Part shown: positions 7,608-14,663 of the stretch, piece after piece | Layout: each line of letters opens with the position of its first letter | Position numbering within the stretch: the first letter of the stretch is position 1 | From: Methanobrevibacter ruminantium | Lineage (GTDB): Archaea > Methanobacteriota > Methanobacteria > Methanobacteriales > Methanobacteriaceae | Assembly (NCBI RefSeq): GCF_016294135.1 | Contig: NZ_JAEDCO010000028.1 | Span: 1 to 22,670, forward strand | DNA length: 22,670 nt | Direction of reading: 5' to 3' | Translations under genes and position numbers: made by a program | Notes under the pieces: model-generated | What the model was told of the DNA's origin: nothing | Seen by the model: only the letters and a program-made list of their open reading frames with translations | Databases searched by the model: none

Positions 7608-7618
7608 ATATATAAATA
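7608..7618 (+). promoter_or_regulatory. probable ogt TATA box
   Basis: ATATATAAATA on the plus strand fits an archaeal TATA box. Transcription would begin near 7640, giving a leader of about 90 nt. Other TATA-like strings nearby keep confidence modest. Confidence 0.3.
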
Positions 7619-7729
7619 TTTCTATAGAAAACTAAAATTTCATCAAAAATTAAAGAAAATAAATAATTAATATTAAAATCAATTATAAGATTATATTATT
7701 TTAACCATTATATTAAAAAAGATGATAAA

Positions 7730-8335
7730 ATGACTCTCTTTAAATACATTATTAATCCAAGCCCAATTGGAGAGATAACAATAATCTGGAGGAAAAAACC
7801 TAAATTCCAAATTGAAGAGATTATCCTCTCAAAACCAGATAAAAGCTCATCACGAATAGCTGAAGAAAAATATGAGCAAGAAGACAAATTGCCAATCAAT
7901 AAGAAATCAAAACAATTGAATAATGTATTGAAAGAATTAGATAATTACTTCCAAGAAAAGGACGCTAGATTTTCACTTGAATATCTTAATTTAGACAAAT
8001 TTACTCCATTCCAGAGAAAAGTATTGGAAACTGAGTTCAAGACAAAAAAAGGAACCATAAACACCTATAAAGATCTTGCAAAAGCCGCTGGAAGTCCGAA
8101 GGCATACAGATCAGTAGGCACAGCACTTTCGAAAAATCCATACCCTATAATCATACCCTGCCACAGAACCGTAAAATCAGACAGAACCATTGGAGGATTC
8201 GGTGGTGTTGCAGAAGGACTTGAATCTAAAAAAATACTTCTTGAATTAGATGGATTGATGATTCAAGATAAAAAAGTGGTTGGTGACAGCCCTATAATTG
8301 CACTTGATAAAACAAGTCAGACAAAGTTAGTTTAA
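7730..8335 (+). CDS. ogt: methylated-DNA--protein-cysteine methyltransferase
   Basis: A suicide DNA-repair protein that moves the alkyl group of O6-alkylguanine onto its own cysteine. The 201 residues comprise a divergent N-terminal domain (about 1-90) and the conserved C-terminal domain from FTPFQRKVLE onward. The acceptor is Cys144 in IIPCHRTV. The DNA-binding helix with the probable arginine finger is AGSPKAYRSVG (Arg127). IGGFGGVAEGLESKK follows. The C-terminal extension after about residue 175 is slightly longer than usual. The ATG at 7730 has a weak GATGAT upstream. It is transcribed away from cysK and converges on nth. Confidence 0.93.
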   Translation: MTLFKYIINPSPIGEITIIWRKKPKFQIEEIILSKPDKSSSRIAEEKYEQEDKLPINKKSKQLNNVLKELDNYFQEKDARFSLEYLNLDKFTPFQRKVLETEFKTKKGTINTYKDLAKAAGSPKAYRSVGTALSKNPYPIIIPCHRTVKSDRTIGGFGGVAEGLESKKILLELDGLMIQDKKVVGDSPIIALDKTSQTKLV

Positions 8336-8409
8336 AATTAGAAATAAAAAATGATAAGTTTAAAAATAAGTAAAAAAAAGTTAAAATAAAAAAATATTTA
8401 TTCTAATTT
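8334..8409. repeat. inverted repeat between the convergent ogt and nth genes
   Basis: AAATTAGAAATAAA (8334-8348, beginning in the ogt stop codon) is the inverse of TTTATTCTAATTT (8397-8409, covering the nth stop codon) apart from one base. The two arms bracket the roughly 50-bp gap. On the minus strand the gap is T-rich, which suits termination of nth. Confidence 0.35.
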
Positions 8410-9030
8410 ACTTACATCATATTCACAAAGGTCTGTAAGTGGACATTTATCACATTGAGGACCAATCGGTCTGCAAATGGTCTGACCAAACTGAACCATC
8501 AAATCATTTAAATCCACCCAAAGCTCCTTAGGGACCTTTTCCATTAAGACAATTTCAGTCTCTTCAGGTTCCTTTGTATCAGCAATTCCCCACCTATTAG
8601 AGATTCTGTGAACATGAGTGTCTACAGGAATAGCTGCATCCTGGAATGCAAATACAATTACACAATTAGCTGTTTTTCTACCTACACCTGGAAGCTTTAG
8701 CATTTCATCCATTTCCCTTGGAACTTCACCACCATATTGATCAATCAATATTCTTGAAACTTCCAATATACGGGCTGCCTTTACCCTATAGAATCCTGCA
8801 GGCCTAATCAATTCCTGCACATGGTCCACTGGAGCATCAGCAACTGCATAAATATCAGGATAAACATCAAACAATGCATTTGCAGCTTGATCTGTATTTT
8901 CATCCCTTGTCCTTTGAGATAGGATAGTTCTAATCAATACTTTATAAGGGTCATGATCATGGAAAGTACGGATAGTGTAGATTTCATTCAATCTTTTAAA
9001 GATTTCTCTTATTCTCTCTTCATCATTCAT
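8398..9030 (-). CDS. nth: endonuclease III (Fe-S DNA glycosylase/AP lyase)
   Basis: A base-excision repair enzyme that removes oxidised pyrimidines and nicks the abasic site. The 210 residues show the HhH motif LPGVGRKTAN with catalytic Lys119, the catalytic Asp137 in PVDTHVHR, and the 4Fe-4S cluster ligands Cys186, Cys193, Cys196 and Cys202 in the canonical C-x6-C-x2-C-x5-C spacing. I use the ATG at 9030, which has GGAG 8 nt upstream. The alternative ATG at 9057 has no ribosome binding site. The gene follows aroA by 31 bp and is probably in the same transcript. Mismatch-type HhH glycosylases are related, but the residues fit Nth well. Confidence 0.94.
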   Translation of the reverse strand: MNDEERIREIFKRLNEIYTIRTFHDHDPYKVLIRTILSQRTRDENTDQAANALFDVYPDIYAVADAPVDHVQELIRPAGFYRVKAARILEVSRILIDQYGGEVPREMDEMLKLPGVGRKTANCVIVFAFQDAAIPVDTHVHRISNRWGIADTKEPEETEIVLMEKVPKELWVDLNDLMVQFGQTICRPIGPQCDKCPLTDLCEYDVSKLE

Positions 9031-9061
9031 GTTATAATCTCCAAAATACCAAATCATAAAG

Positions 9062-10429
9062 TTATTTTAATTCCATTTCAATGCCAATTTCACCCATAAG
9101 CTCTATGAAATTAGGGAATGATACATCGAAGCATTCACCATTCTCCACTTCAACATCATGCTTCAATCCAAGCAATGAAAATGCCATAGCCAATCTATGG
9201 TCATTATGGGACTCAACTGTTCCATCACCAATGGTTTGGCCATAAATAGTCATTCCATCCTCAAACTCTTCAAGTTTGCATCCTAACTTCTCAAGCTCTC
9301 TGCATGTGGTGTCGATTCTATCAGTTTCCTTTAATCTTCCATGCTTGACGCCAGTGATTGTGGTTTTTCCTTCTGCCACTGCTCCAAGAACTGCTACAGT
9401 AAGCAATAAATCCGGCGCATTTGAGAGGTTTACATCAATTCCCTTAAGATTTCCATCGGATCTGAGTGAAGCGTAATCATCAAATTGAGTTACATTAGCG
9501 CCCATTTCCTCTAAAATATCTAAGATGAACTTATCTCCTTGTTTGGAATCGGCGAATAGATTTTCAACTCTCACATAACCTCCAGCAATAGCTGTAGCTG
9601 CAAGCAAATATGAAGCAGAGGAGAAATCCCCTTCAACAATATAATCGCTAGCAATGTACTTTTGTGGCTTTACATTAAACTTTACCCCTAAGCAATCAGT
9701 ATGCTCTTTCTTGCAGGTTTCATGGATTTGATAAGTATCCTCACCAATAGCTATACCGAATTTTTCTAAAATAGAGATTGTCATATCCACATAAGGCTTT
9801 GATACGAATTCTGGATAAACTTCAAGTTCCACTCCTTTTTTAGATAATGGGGCAGAAATAAGAATTGATGATATGAATTGGGAACTGAAACTTCCCAAAA
9901 TATCCGCTTCTCCCCCATCATATCCGGGATAAATCTTAAGAGGAGCATTATTATTGTCATTCAATGATTCTATCCTAACACCTAAATCTTCTAAAGCGTC
10001 AATCAATGCACCCATAGGCCTTGATTTGAGAGAATCATCACCTGTAAATATCACTTCATTGTCAGATAATGCAGCCACACTTGTCATAATCCTAAGTGTA
10101 GTGCCTGAATTAGCGAGATCAATCATGTCTTCAGAAGGATTTTCGCTAATATTATGTAATTTACCGCCAGTACCAAAAACCTCCAAATAGTCCACAGTTT
10201 GACTTTTATCTCCTTTTAAGATGATTTCTTTCTTCCTATCAATTTTAGCGCCAAGAGCTTCACATGCCCTTATGGTTGATAATACATCTTCAGAGTAAAG
10301 CACATCAAATAGCTTGGATTTCCCTTCAGCAAGTGATGCAAGAATAACTGCCCTATGGCTATAACTTTTAGAAGAAGGAGCTTTAACGGTTCCATTAATT
10401 TTAGAAAAGTTTTTTATTTTAAGATTCAT
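9062..10429 (-). CDS. aroA: 3-phosphoshikimate 1-carboxyvinyltransferase (EPSP synthase)
   Basis: This enzyme joins shikimate-3-phosphate and phosphoenolpyruvate, the sixth step of the shikimate pathway to aromatic amino acids. The 455 residues show APSSKSYSHRA (about 18-28), LANSGTTLRI, RPMGALIDAL, the substrate-binding GSFSSQFISS, DFSSASYLLAA, KETDRI and NDHRLAMAFS. It is some 25 residues longer than the usual 430, mainly through a loop rich in Gly and Asn before the LANSGT motif. The ATG at 10429 follows an AAAGGATG sequence. No terminator separates it from nth, so the two probably share a transcript, although their functions are unrelated. Confidence 0.95.
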   Translation of the reverse strand: MNLKIKNFSKINGTVKAPSSKSYSHRAVILASLAEGKSKLFDVLYSEDVLSTIRACEALGAKIDRKKEIILKGDKSQTVDYLEVFGTGGKLHNISENPSEDMIDLANSGTTLRIMTSVAALSDNEVIFTGDDSLKSRPMGALIDALEDLGVRIESLNDNNNAPLKIYPGYDGGEADILGSFSSQFISSILISAPLSKKGVELEVYPEFVSKPYVDMTISILEKFGIAIGEDTYQIHETCKKEHTDCLGVKFNVKPQKYIASDYIVEGDFSSASYLLAATAIAGGYVRVENLFADSKQGDKFILDILEEMGANVTQFDDYASLRSDGNLKGIDVNLSNAPDLLLTVAVLGAVAEGKTTITGVKHGRLKETDRIDTTCRELEKLGCKLEEFEDGMTIYGQTIGDGTVESHNDHRLAMAFSLLGLKHDVEVENGECFDVSFPNFIELMGEIGIEMELK

Positions 10430-10591
10430 TTAATACATCCTTTGATTAATTAAATAAAATTAATCTATTTTTCGATATAATTATCTATTAAACTATTAGA
10501 TTAAAATTAATAATAAACTTATCTAAAATCGAAAAAAAATAAAGAGTCTAGAAATAAAAAAAGAAAATGAAAAATAGAAGAATAACTAAAT

Positions 10592-10624
10592 AAAAAAAGA
10601 AAAAGTTTTGATCAAACTTTTTCT
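10592..10624 (-). terminator. terminator after the broken ubiB-like gene
   Basis: AGAAAAAGTTT (10598-10608) and AAACTTTTTCT (10614-10624) form a perfect 11-bp stem with a 5-nt loop. It begins 11 bp after the ubiB-like stop codon. On the minus strand it is followed by seven T's (10598 to 10592). It has the full form of an intrinsic terminator. Confidence 0.65.
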
Positions 10625-10634
10625 AAAAGTTTGT

Positions 10635-12252
10635 CTAAAACTCAATGAAATACCTTAAGACAGTGAATACACCAAGTGCTAAACTTATTGTAAACCCTAC
10701 AAAACCAAGTACTGGCATTTCATAGAATCTAGGCCCTACATCAATCAGCATTACAAGTGAAGAACCGATTAAAAGTGCAGCAATAATAATAGCCAGAGAA
10801 AGCTGGTTTGCTATTTCACTAATATGCTTTACTTCGATATTTACAGTCACTTCCCCTTCTTCTATCTTATATATTGTTTTTGAAATAAGACTTGGCAATG
10901 CCCTAATGACATGTTCAAAGGCAAAAAAGCTGTTTTTTGCATTGCTTGCCATTTTTAGAGGATTGTATCTTTGAACCATCAACTTGCGAGCAAATGGCTT
11001 AAGAAGAGCTACAAGAATATCTGGGTCTAATCTCAAACCTGTATTTTCGACCATTGACAATCCTCTAGCCATTAAGACAAAGTCATTTGGCCCTCTTACA
11101 TCAAATTTCTGCATTAAGAAGAGCAAGTCCTCAATAATACCGTTGAAACGACTGAGCTCTACACCATAATACTTTGCAAATAAATCATTAAGGTCGCTTT
11201 TTAAAATGTTGATGTCTGTTTTTCTCATTTAAAATATCCATACGAATTAGCTGATTTATCAAGCCATCAATATTACGGTCTGAGAAATAGATCATCAATT
11301 CAGCCAAATCTTGCCTAAACTCCTCATCAAGAGAGCCCATCATTCCAAAATCAATATAACATATCGCATTGTCCTCAGTTACAAAGATATTGCCTGGATG
11401 TGGGTCTGCATGGAAAAAACCGTCAATGGAAAGCTGCTGGAAATAGGAACGAACTATCCTATCTGCAATGAGTATCTTATTGTATTTTGGGTCATCACCA
11501 GCTATGACTTCAGATAATTTAATGCCGTCAACATATTCCATAGTCAAAACTTTTTCAGTTGAATAATCCGGAATGTGGTTGGAACGATTATCTTATCATT
11601 ATATTTGAAATTGTCATTCAAATGTCTGATATTCATCAATTCATTGTCAAAATCAATTTCCTTATGAATGGATCTGTCAAATTCATGAAGAACAGCAGGA
11701 AGATTTAGATGCTTGATACTAGTATTGAATCTATCGGATTCATTTGCAATGAATTTCATTATGCTTAAATCTGTTTCAACTATTTCCTCAACATTTGCTT
11801 TTTGAACCTTTACAGCCACTCGCTCACCTGTAGGCAATTTAGCCTCATGGACTTGAGCAATAGAAGCCGTTGCAAGTGGTTTTTTTTGAAAATTCAGCAA
11901 AGAGTTCTCCCATATTTCCTCCAAGTTGTGTTTCAATCATTTCCTTAATCTCTTCATAAATTACTGGAGGATTATCATCATGCAGCTGTGAAAGCTCTTC
12001 ACTTATTCTTTCACCAACCAAATCTGGCCTTGAAGCAAGCAATTGACCAAATTTAATGAATGTTGTTCCAAGCTCTTGAAGCATTAATCGCAATCTTTCT
12101 GGAAAGTCATCCTTCAATAACTCCTTATTATCAGCATCACTTCTAAATGGACTAATCTTATTACGAGTAGTTTGACCTAAAACCTTATCAAAATCGTATT
12201 TCCTAAAGATTTTTATAATCTCATCAAAACGTGATAATGTTCTTCTTTGCAT
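10635..12252 (-). pseudogene. UbiB/ABC1-type atypical kinase, broken by three frameshifts
   Basis: Read across three frame changes, the region gives one protein of about 538 residues, the usual length of the UbiB/ABC1 family. All signature parts remain: KFGQ (67-70), PLATASIAQVHEA, the lysine of VAVKVQK, FHADPHPGNIF (catalytic loop), IDFGMMG (metal loop) and two C-terminal membrane helices. Shift 1: an A8 run on the coding strand (11880-11887) where A7 would keep frame. Shift 2: one base missing near 11569-11573 (TTCCGG). Shift 3: an A5 run (11219-11223) where A4 would keep frame. The net change is one base, and 1617 corrected bases divide by three. The ATG at 12252 has AAGGTGGT upstream. Two of the three lie in homopolymers, so sequencing error is possible; otherwise the inactivation is recent. 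The family influences isoprenoid or quinone lipid metabolism in other organisms; its role here is unknown. Confidence 0.85.
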
Positions 12253-12460
12253 GATTACCACCTTTTAAAATTAGATGCATGTTATTTATTATTTGTTTAT
12301 ACAAAATGTTTTTTATTGAATTTAAGTTCAATGATATTATGAATTATTTGAATAAAATTATAATTAAATTTATCTAAAAATATTAAAAAGATAAAAAAAT
12401 TTTAAAAAATTATATGAAATTATTAAAAAAATAAAAATATCTAAAAAACTAAAAAATCAA

Positions 12461-12868
12461 TTATTTCACTAAATCAAGAGCAAGTTGGTCTCTTTCTCCA
12501 TCAAAGTATTTTTCCAACACTGAAGAGAATACATCATTGTCACTGACCAATTCAAATAAGGTCATGGAACTTCTTAATTTTTTGCTATCTGTATGACCGA
12601 ATATCTCTACAGGATCATTGGTTTCCAATTTCAATAATTCATTGAATATGCCAATAAGATTGTTTGCCAAATATTCATTTTCCATATATTCCCTTGCCTC
12701 TTCCAAGTCATCAATACCATAATATTTAGCTGTAGAGCTTCTCCCTAAACCCTTGATTTGAGGAAATATATACCACATATAATGATTTCTTTTCTTACCA
12801 TTGATGATTTCCCTAAAAGCCATACCATAATCTTCTTTTTGTGCATCTATAAACCTTTCAACACTCAT
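12461..12868 (-). CDS. DUF1810 family protein
   Basis: A 135-residue, mostly helical cytosolic protein without signal peptide or membrane segment. It opens with ERFIDAQ and carries the family hallmark MWYIFPQIKGLGRSS (31-45), then YGIDDLEEAREY and the FGHTDSKKLRSSMTLF stretch (about 90-105). The family's biochemical function is not known to me. The ATG at 12868 has GGGGAT upstream. It lies 112 bp downstream of the ADP-ribosylglycohydrolase gene on the same strand, separated by a T-rich stretch and a long-loop hairpin, so linkage in one transcript is uncertain. Any link to ADP-ribose chemistry is only contextual. Confidence 0.85.
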   Translation of the reverse strand: MSVERFIDAQKEDYGMAFREIINGKKRNHYMWYIFPQIKGLGRSSTAKYYGIDDLEEAREYMENEYLANNLIGIFNELLKLETNDPVEIFGHTDSKKLRSSMTLFELVSDNDVFSSVLEKYFDGERDQLALDLVK

Positions 12869-12970
12869 ATTATCCCCATTTTATTTGTTAAGATTCCATT
12901 TGAAAATGAATAGAAATAAAAATAAAAAATGAAAAAGAAAGAGAAAGAGAAAAGAGAAAAATTATAAAAA

Positions 12971-13004
12971 GAATTTGAAATTATACAAACTTATTCTCAA
13001 ATTC
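12971..13004 (-). terminator. probable terminator of the ADP-ribosylglycohydrolase gene
   Basis: GAATTTGA (12971-12978) and TCAAATTC (12997-13004) pair over 8 bp around an 18-nt loop that contains the stop codon (12981-12983). On the minus strand T-rich and TC-rich sequence follows down to about 12915. The long loop makes it weaker than its counterparts in the window. Confidence 0.4.
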
Positions 13005-13766
13005 AATTAAAACATCTAAAAGATCATCAGATAATCTATTAATTGTTTTAGCGTGGATATCATTTGGAACTTCCCAGTATGCAGATGCAATTCCTCCTGC
13101 AATAGCTGCCATGGTATCCGCATCTCCACCTAATGAAATGCAATTTCTAATTGTATCCTCATAATCCTTAGCTTCTAAAAAGCAAATGATAGACTCTGGA
13201 ACAGAACCTTGACATGAAACATCGAACTTATAGTAAGGCCTTATTTCATCAACTGTCCTATCTAAATCATAATCATATCTTATTTCAATATGGTCTCTGA
13301 TTTCCTCTTTTGATGAGCCGAGCCTTGCCAAATAGATAGCATCTGCAGTGGCTAATGCACCCTTAATTCCTTCAGGATGATTATGGGTTACTTCCGCAGA
13401 AATCCTTGCCAATCTTTGAACTTCTTCCAATGAATCTCCAACCCATGCAACAGGAGAAACCCTCATTGCTGAACCATTTCCCCAACTATTATAAGGCTCT
13501 GGATTTTCAGTTCTTAGCCAATTGTTGAACATTCTGCCATATCCCCCTTTAGGATACCTATGTCCAAAGATTTGCAGTTGCTTAACCAATTCCTCTTTTG
13601 AATTCTTATCATTGAGTAGCCATTGAGCTACAGCAAGCGTCATGATTGAATCATCTGTAAATGAAGATTTTTTATTAAAAAGAGAGAATTCCTTAATCTT
13701 AATCGGATGGAATTCATAAACTGATCCGATAATATCTCCAGCGATTGCGCCAATAATTCCTTCCAT
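12981..13766 (-). CDS. ADP-ribosylglycohydrolase family protein
   Basis: A DraG/ARH-type di-metal hydrolase of 261 residues, expected to remove ADP-ribose from a protein, nucleic acid or small molecule. The metal ligands are visible: FTDDS at 36-40 (Thr37, Asp38, Asp39) and GGDADTMAA at 213-221 (Asp215, Asp217, Thr218). The N-terminal GAIAGDIIGSVYE and the middle NGSAMRVSP motif are typical. The usual GGDTDT reads GGDADT here, a small change outside the two Asp. The ATG at 13766 has GGGGG upstream. No DraT or other ADP-ribosyltransferase is visible in the window; a DUF1810 gene follows. The substrate cannot be inferred. Confidence 0.9.
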   Translation of the reverse strand: MEGIIGAIAGDIIGSVYEFHPIKIKEFSLFNKKSSFTDDSIMTLAVAQWLLNDKNSKEELVKQLQIFGHRYPKGGYGRMFNNWLRTENPEPYNSWGNGSAMRVSPVAWVGDSLEEVQRLARISAEVTHNHPEGIKGALATADAIYLARLGSSKEEIRDHIEIRYDYDLDRTVDEIRPYYKFDVSCQGSVPESIICFLEAKDYEDTIRNCISLGGDADTMAAIAGGIASAYWEVPNDIHAKTINRLSDDLLDVLIEFENKFV

Positions 13767-13830
13767 ATTTTACCCCCATATTATTATATACTATAATTAT
13801 GAACTCCGTTACTTATAAAAATATCTAATA

Positions 13831-13856
13831 AGTATCAAAAGTATCAAAAAAGTATC
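13831..13856. repeat. AGTATC repeats in a divergent promoter region
   Basis: AGTATC starts at 13831, 13840 and 13851, twice followed by AAAA, with ATATC a little to the left. The copies are about one helical turn apart. They lie between the divergent ADP-ribosylglycohydrolase gene and the broken FMN reductase gene, upstream of the latter's TATA box. Confidence 0.35.
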
Positions 13857-13881
13857 TGAAATAATATTATCCAGAAAGCAA

Positions 13882-13891
13882 TTTTTATAAA
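13882..13891 (+). promoter_or_regulatory. TATA box of the FMN reductase pseudogene
   Basis: TTTTTATAAA lies about 40 bp upstream of the ATG at 13929. Transcription would begin near 13912, giving a short leader that contains the AGGTGG ribosome binding site. The promoter thus looks intact although the gene is broken. Confidence 0.4.
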
Positions 13892-13928
13892 GATTATTAT
13901 TAATAGTATTTAATAAGAAGGTGGAAAG

Positions 13929-14537
13929 ATGAAAACTATTGTAATCAATGCAGATCCTAAAATTAAACAGGAAATAGGAAAACTATTGAAATCCGCAGCT
14001 AAAGGTGCAGAATCTGTAGGGAGTGAAGTTGAATACTTTGATTTATACAAAATAAATATGCGAGGTTGCATGATCTGTTCAATCTGCAAAAAGAAAAATA
14101 AGGAAAGCTTCAAATGTTACTGGAAAGATGATTTATCCCCGATAATTGAAAAGATTCTTAATGCAGATACACTTTTAATAGGTTCCCAAATATTCTTCAA
14201 TTAACCAACTAGCCATTATAGGGCTTTAGTTGGAAGACTTATATATTGTATTGTTTCATATGATAGAAATTGCTATTACAAAGGAAAAGTCAATGTAGGT
14301 ATCCTCTATAGCATTATCTCTCCAAAAAAGCATTTTGAAAAAAAAAATGTTCGTCCAAATCTCAAATCAACAGAAGACCTGTTTAAAATGTTAAATGGAA
14401 AAGTTAAAATTTATGAATCATACAAAGGAATGACAAGCAAGAAAAAGAGCGAAGATGAAATAAAAGAGATGGAAAAACAATTTGAAATTGATTTAAAAAA
14501 TGCATTTGAAATAGGTGCTGAATTAAGTAAAAAATAG
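13929..14537 (+). pseudogene. flavodoxin-like NADPH-dependent FMN reductase, in-frame nonsense codon
   Basis: The intact frame would encode about 202 residues of the iron-sulfur flavoprotein/FMN reductase family. Residues 1-91 show KTIVINADPK (FMN phosphate loop, usually with SPR in place of DPK), the cysteine cluster C47-x2-C50-x2-C53 and CYWKDDLSP (63-71). Codon 92 is TAA (14202-14204). Past it the same frame continues with PTSHYRALVGRL and a normal C-terminal half, ending at TAG (14535-14537). A CAA-to-TAA change would explain it, since Gln commonly precedes PTSH in my recollection of the family. The AGGTGG ribosome binding site and promoter remain. The 91-residue fragment lacks half the fold and is unlikely to work. 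Confidence 0.8.
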
Positions 14538-14580
14538 AAAAAATAATTTATATAGTTTTTTAACTTATAAAAATTTTAAT

Positions 14581-14619
14581 AAAAAAAGATTTTACATGAA
14601 AAGTATTAAACTTTTCATG
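14581..14619 (-). terminator. hairpin terminator between valS and the FMN reductase pseudogene
   Basis: CATGAAAAGT (14595-14604) and ACTTTTCATG (14610-14619) form a perfect 10-bp stem with a 5-nt loop. On the minus strand seven T's (14587 to 14581) follow shortly after. It serves valS and may also stop transcripts from the convergent pseudogene. Confidence 0.6.
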
Positions 14620-14643
14620 AAATAAATTTTAAAAATACTTTAA

Positions 14644-14663
14644 AAGTAATTATCTGATTACTT
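14644..14663 (-). terminator. stem-loop enclosing the valS stop codon
   Basis: AAGTAAT (14644-14650) and ATTACTT (14657-14663) pair over 7 bp, with the TAA stop (14650-14652) at the loop. It lies just before the stronger hairpin at 14595-14619. Only a short T-run follows, so it may act with the second hairpin or protect the 3' end. Confidence 0.4.

Larger units (their letters stand above)
7362..7729. other. divergent intergenic region between cysK and ogt
   Basis: About 370 bases without a gene. It must hold both promoters. A minus-strand TATA-like string is at about 7504-7512 (for cysK) and a plus-strand one at 7608-7618 (for ogt). The 18-bp palindrome at 7572-7589 lies between them. I see no riboswitch or RNA gene, although the cysK leader could exceed 100 nt. 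Confidence 0.5.

Noticed and set aside
11219..11887. Programmed ribosomal frameshifting in the ubiB-like gene
   Set aside because: Three shifts in one gene, one of them in a non-slippery TTCCGG context, make recoding implausible; gene decay or sequence error is simpler.
12461..13766. ADP-ribosylation toxin-antitoxin or defence system
   Set aside because: No ADP-ribosyltransferase or toxin gene is present; only a glycohydrolase and a DUF1810 protein are seen.
14202..14204. Stop-codon readthrough or pyrrolysine insertion in the FMN reductase
   Set aside because: The codon is TAA, while pyrrolysine uses TAG, and I see no recoding element. A nonsense mutation fits.
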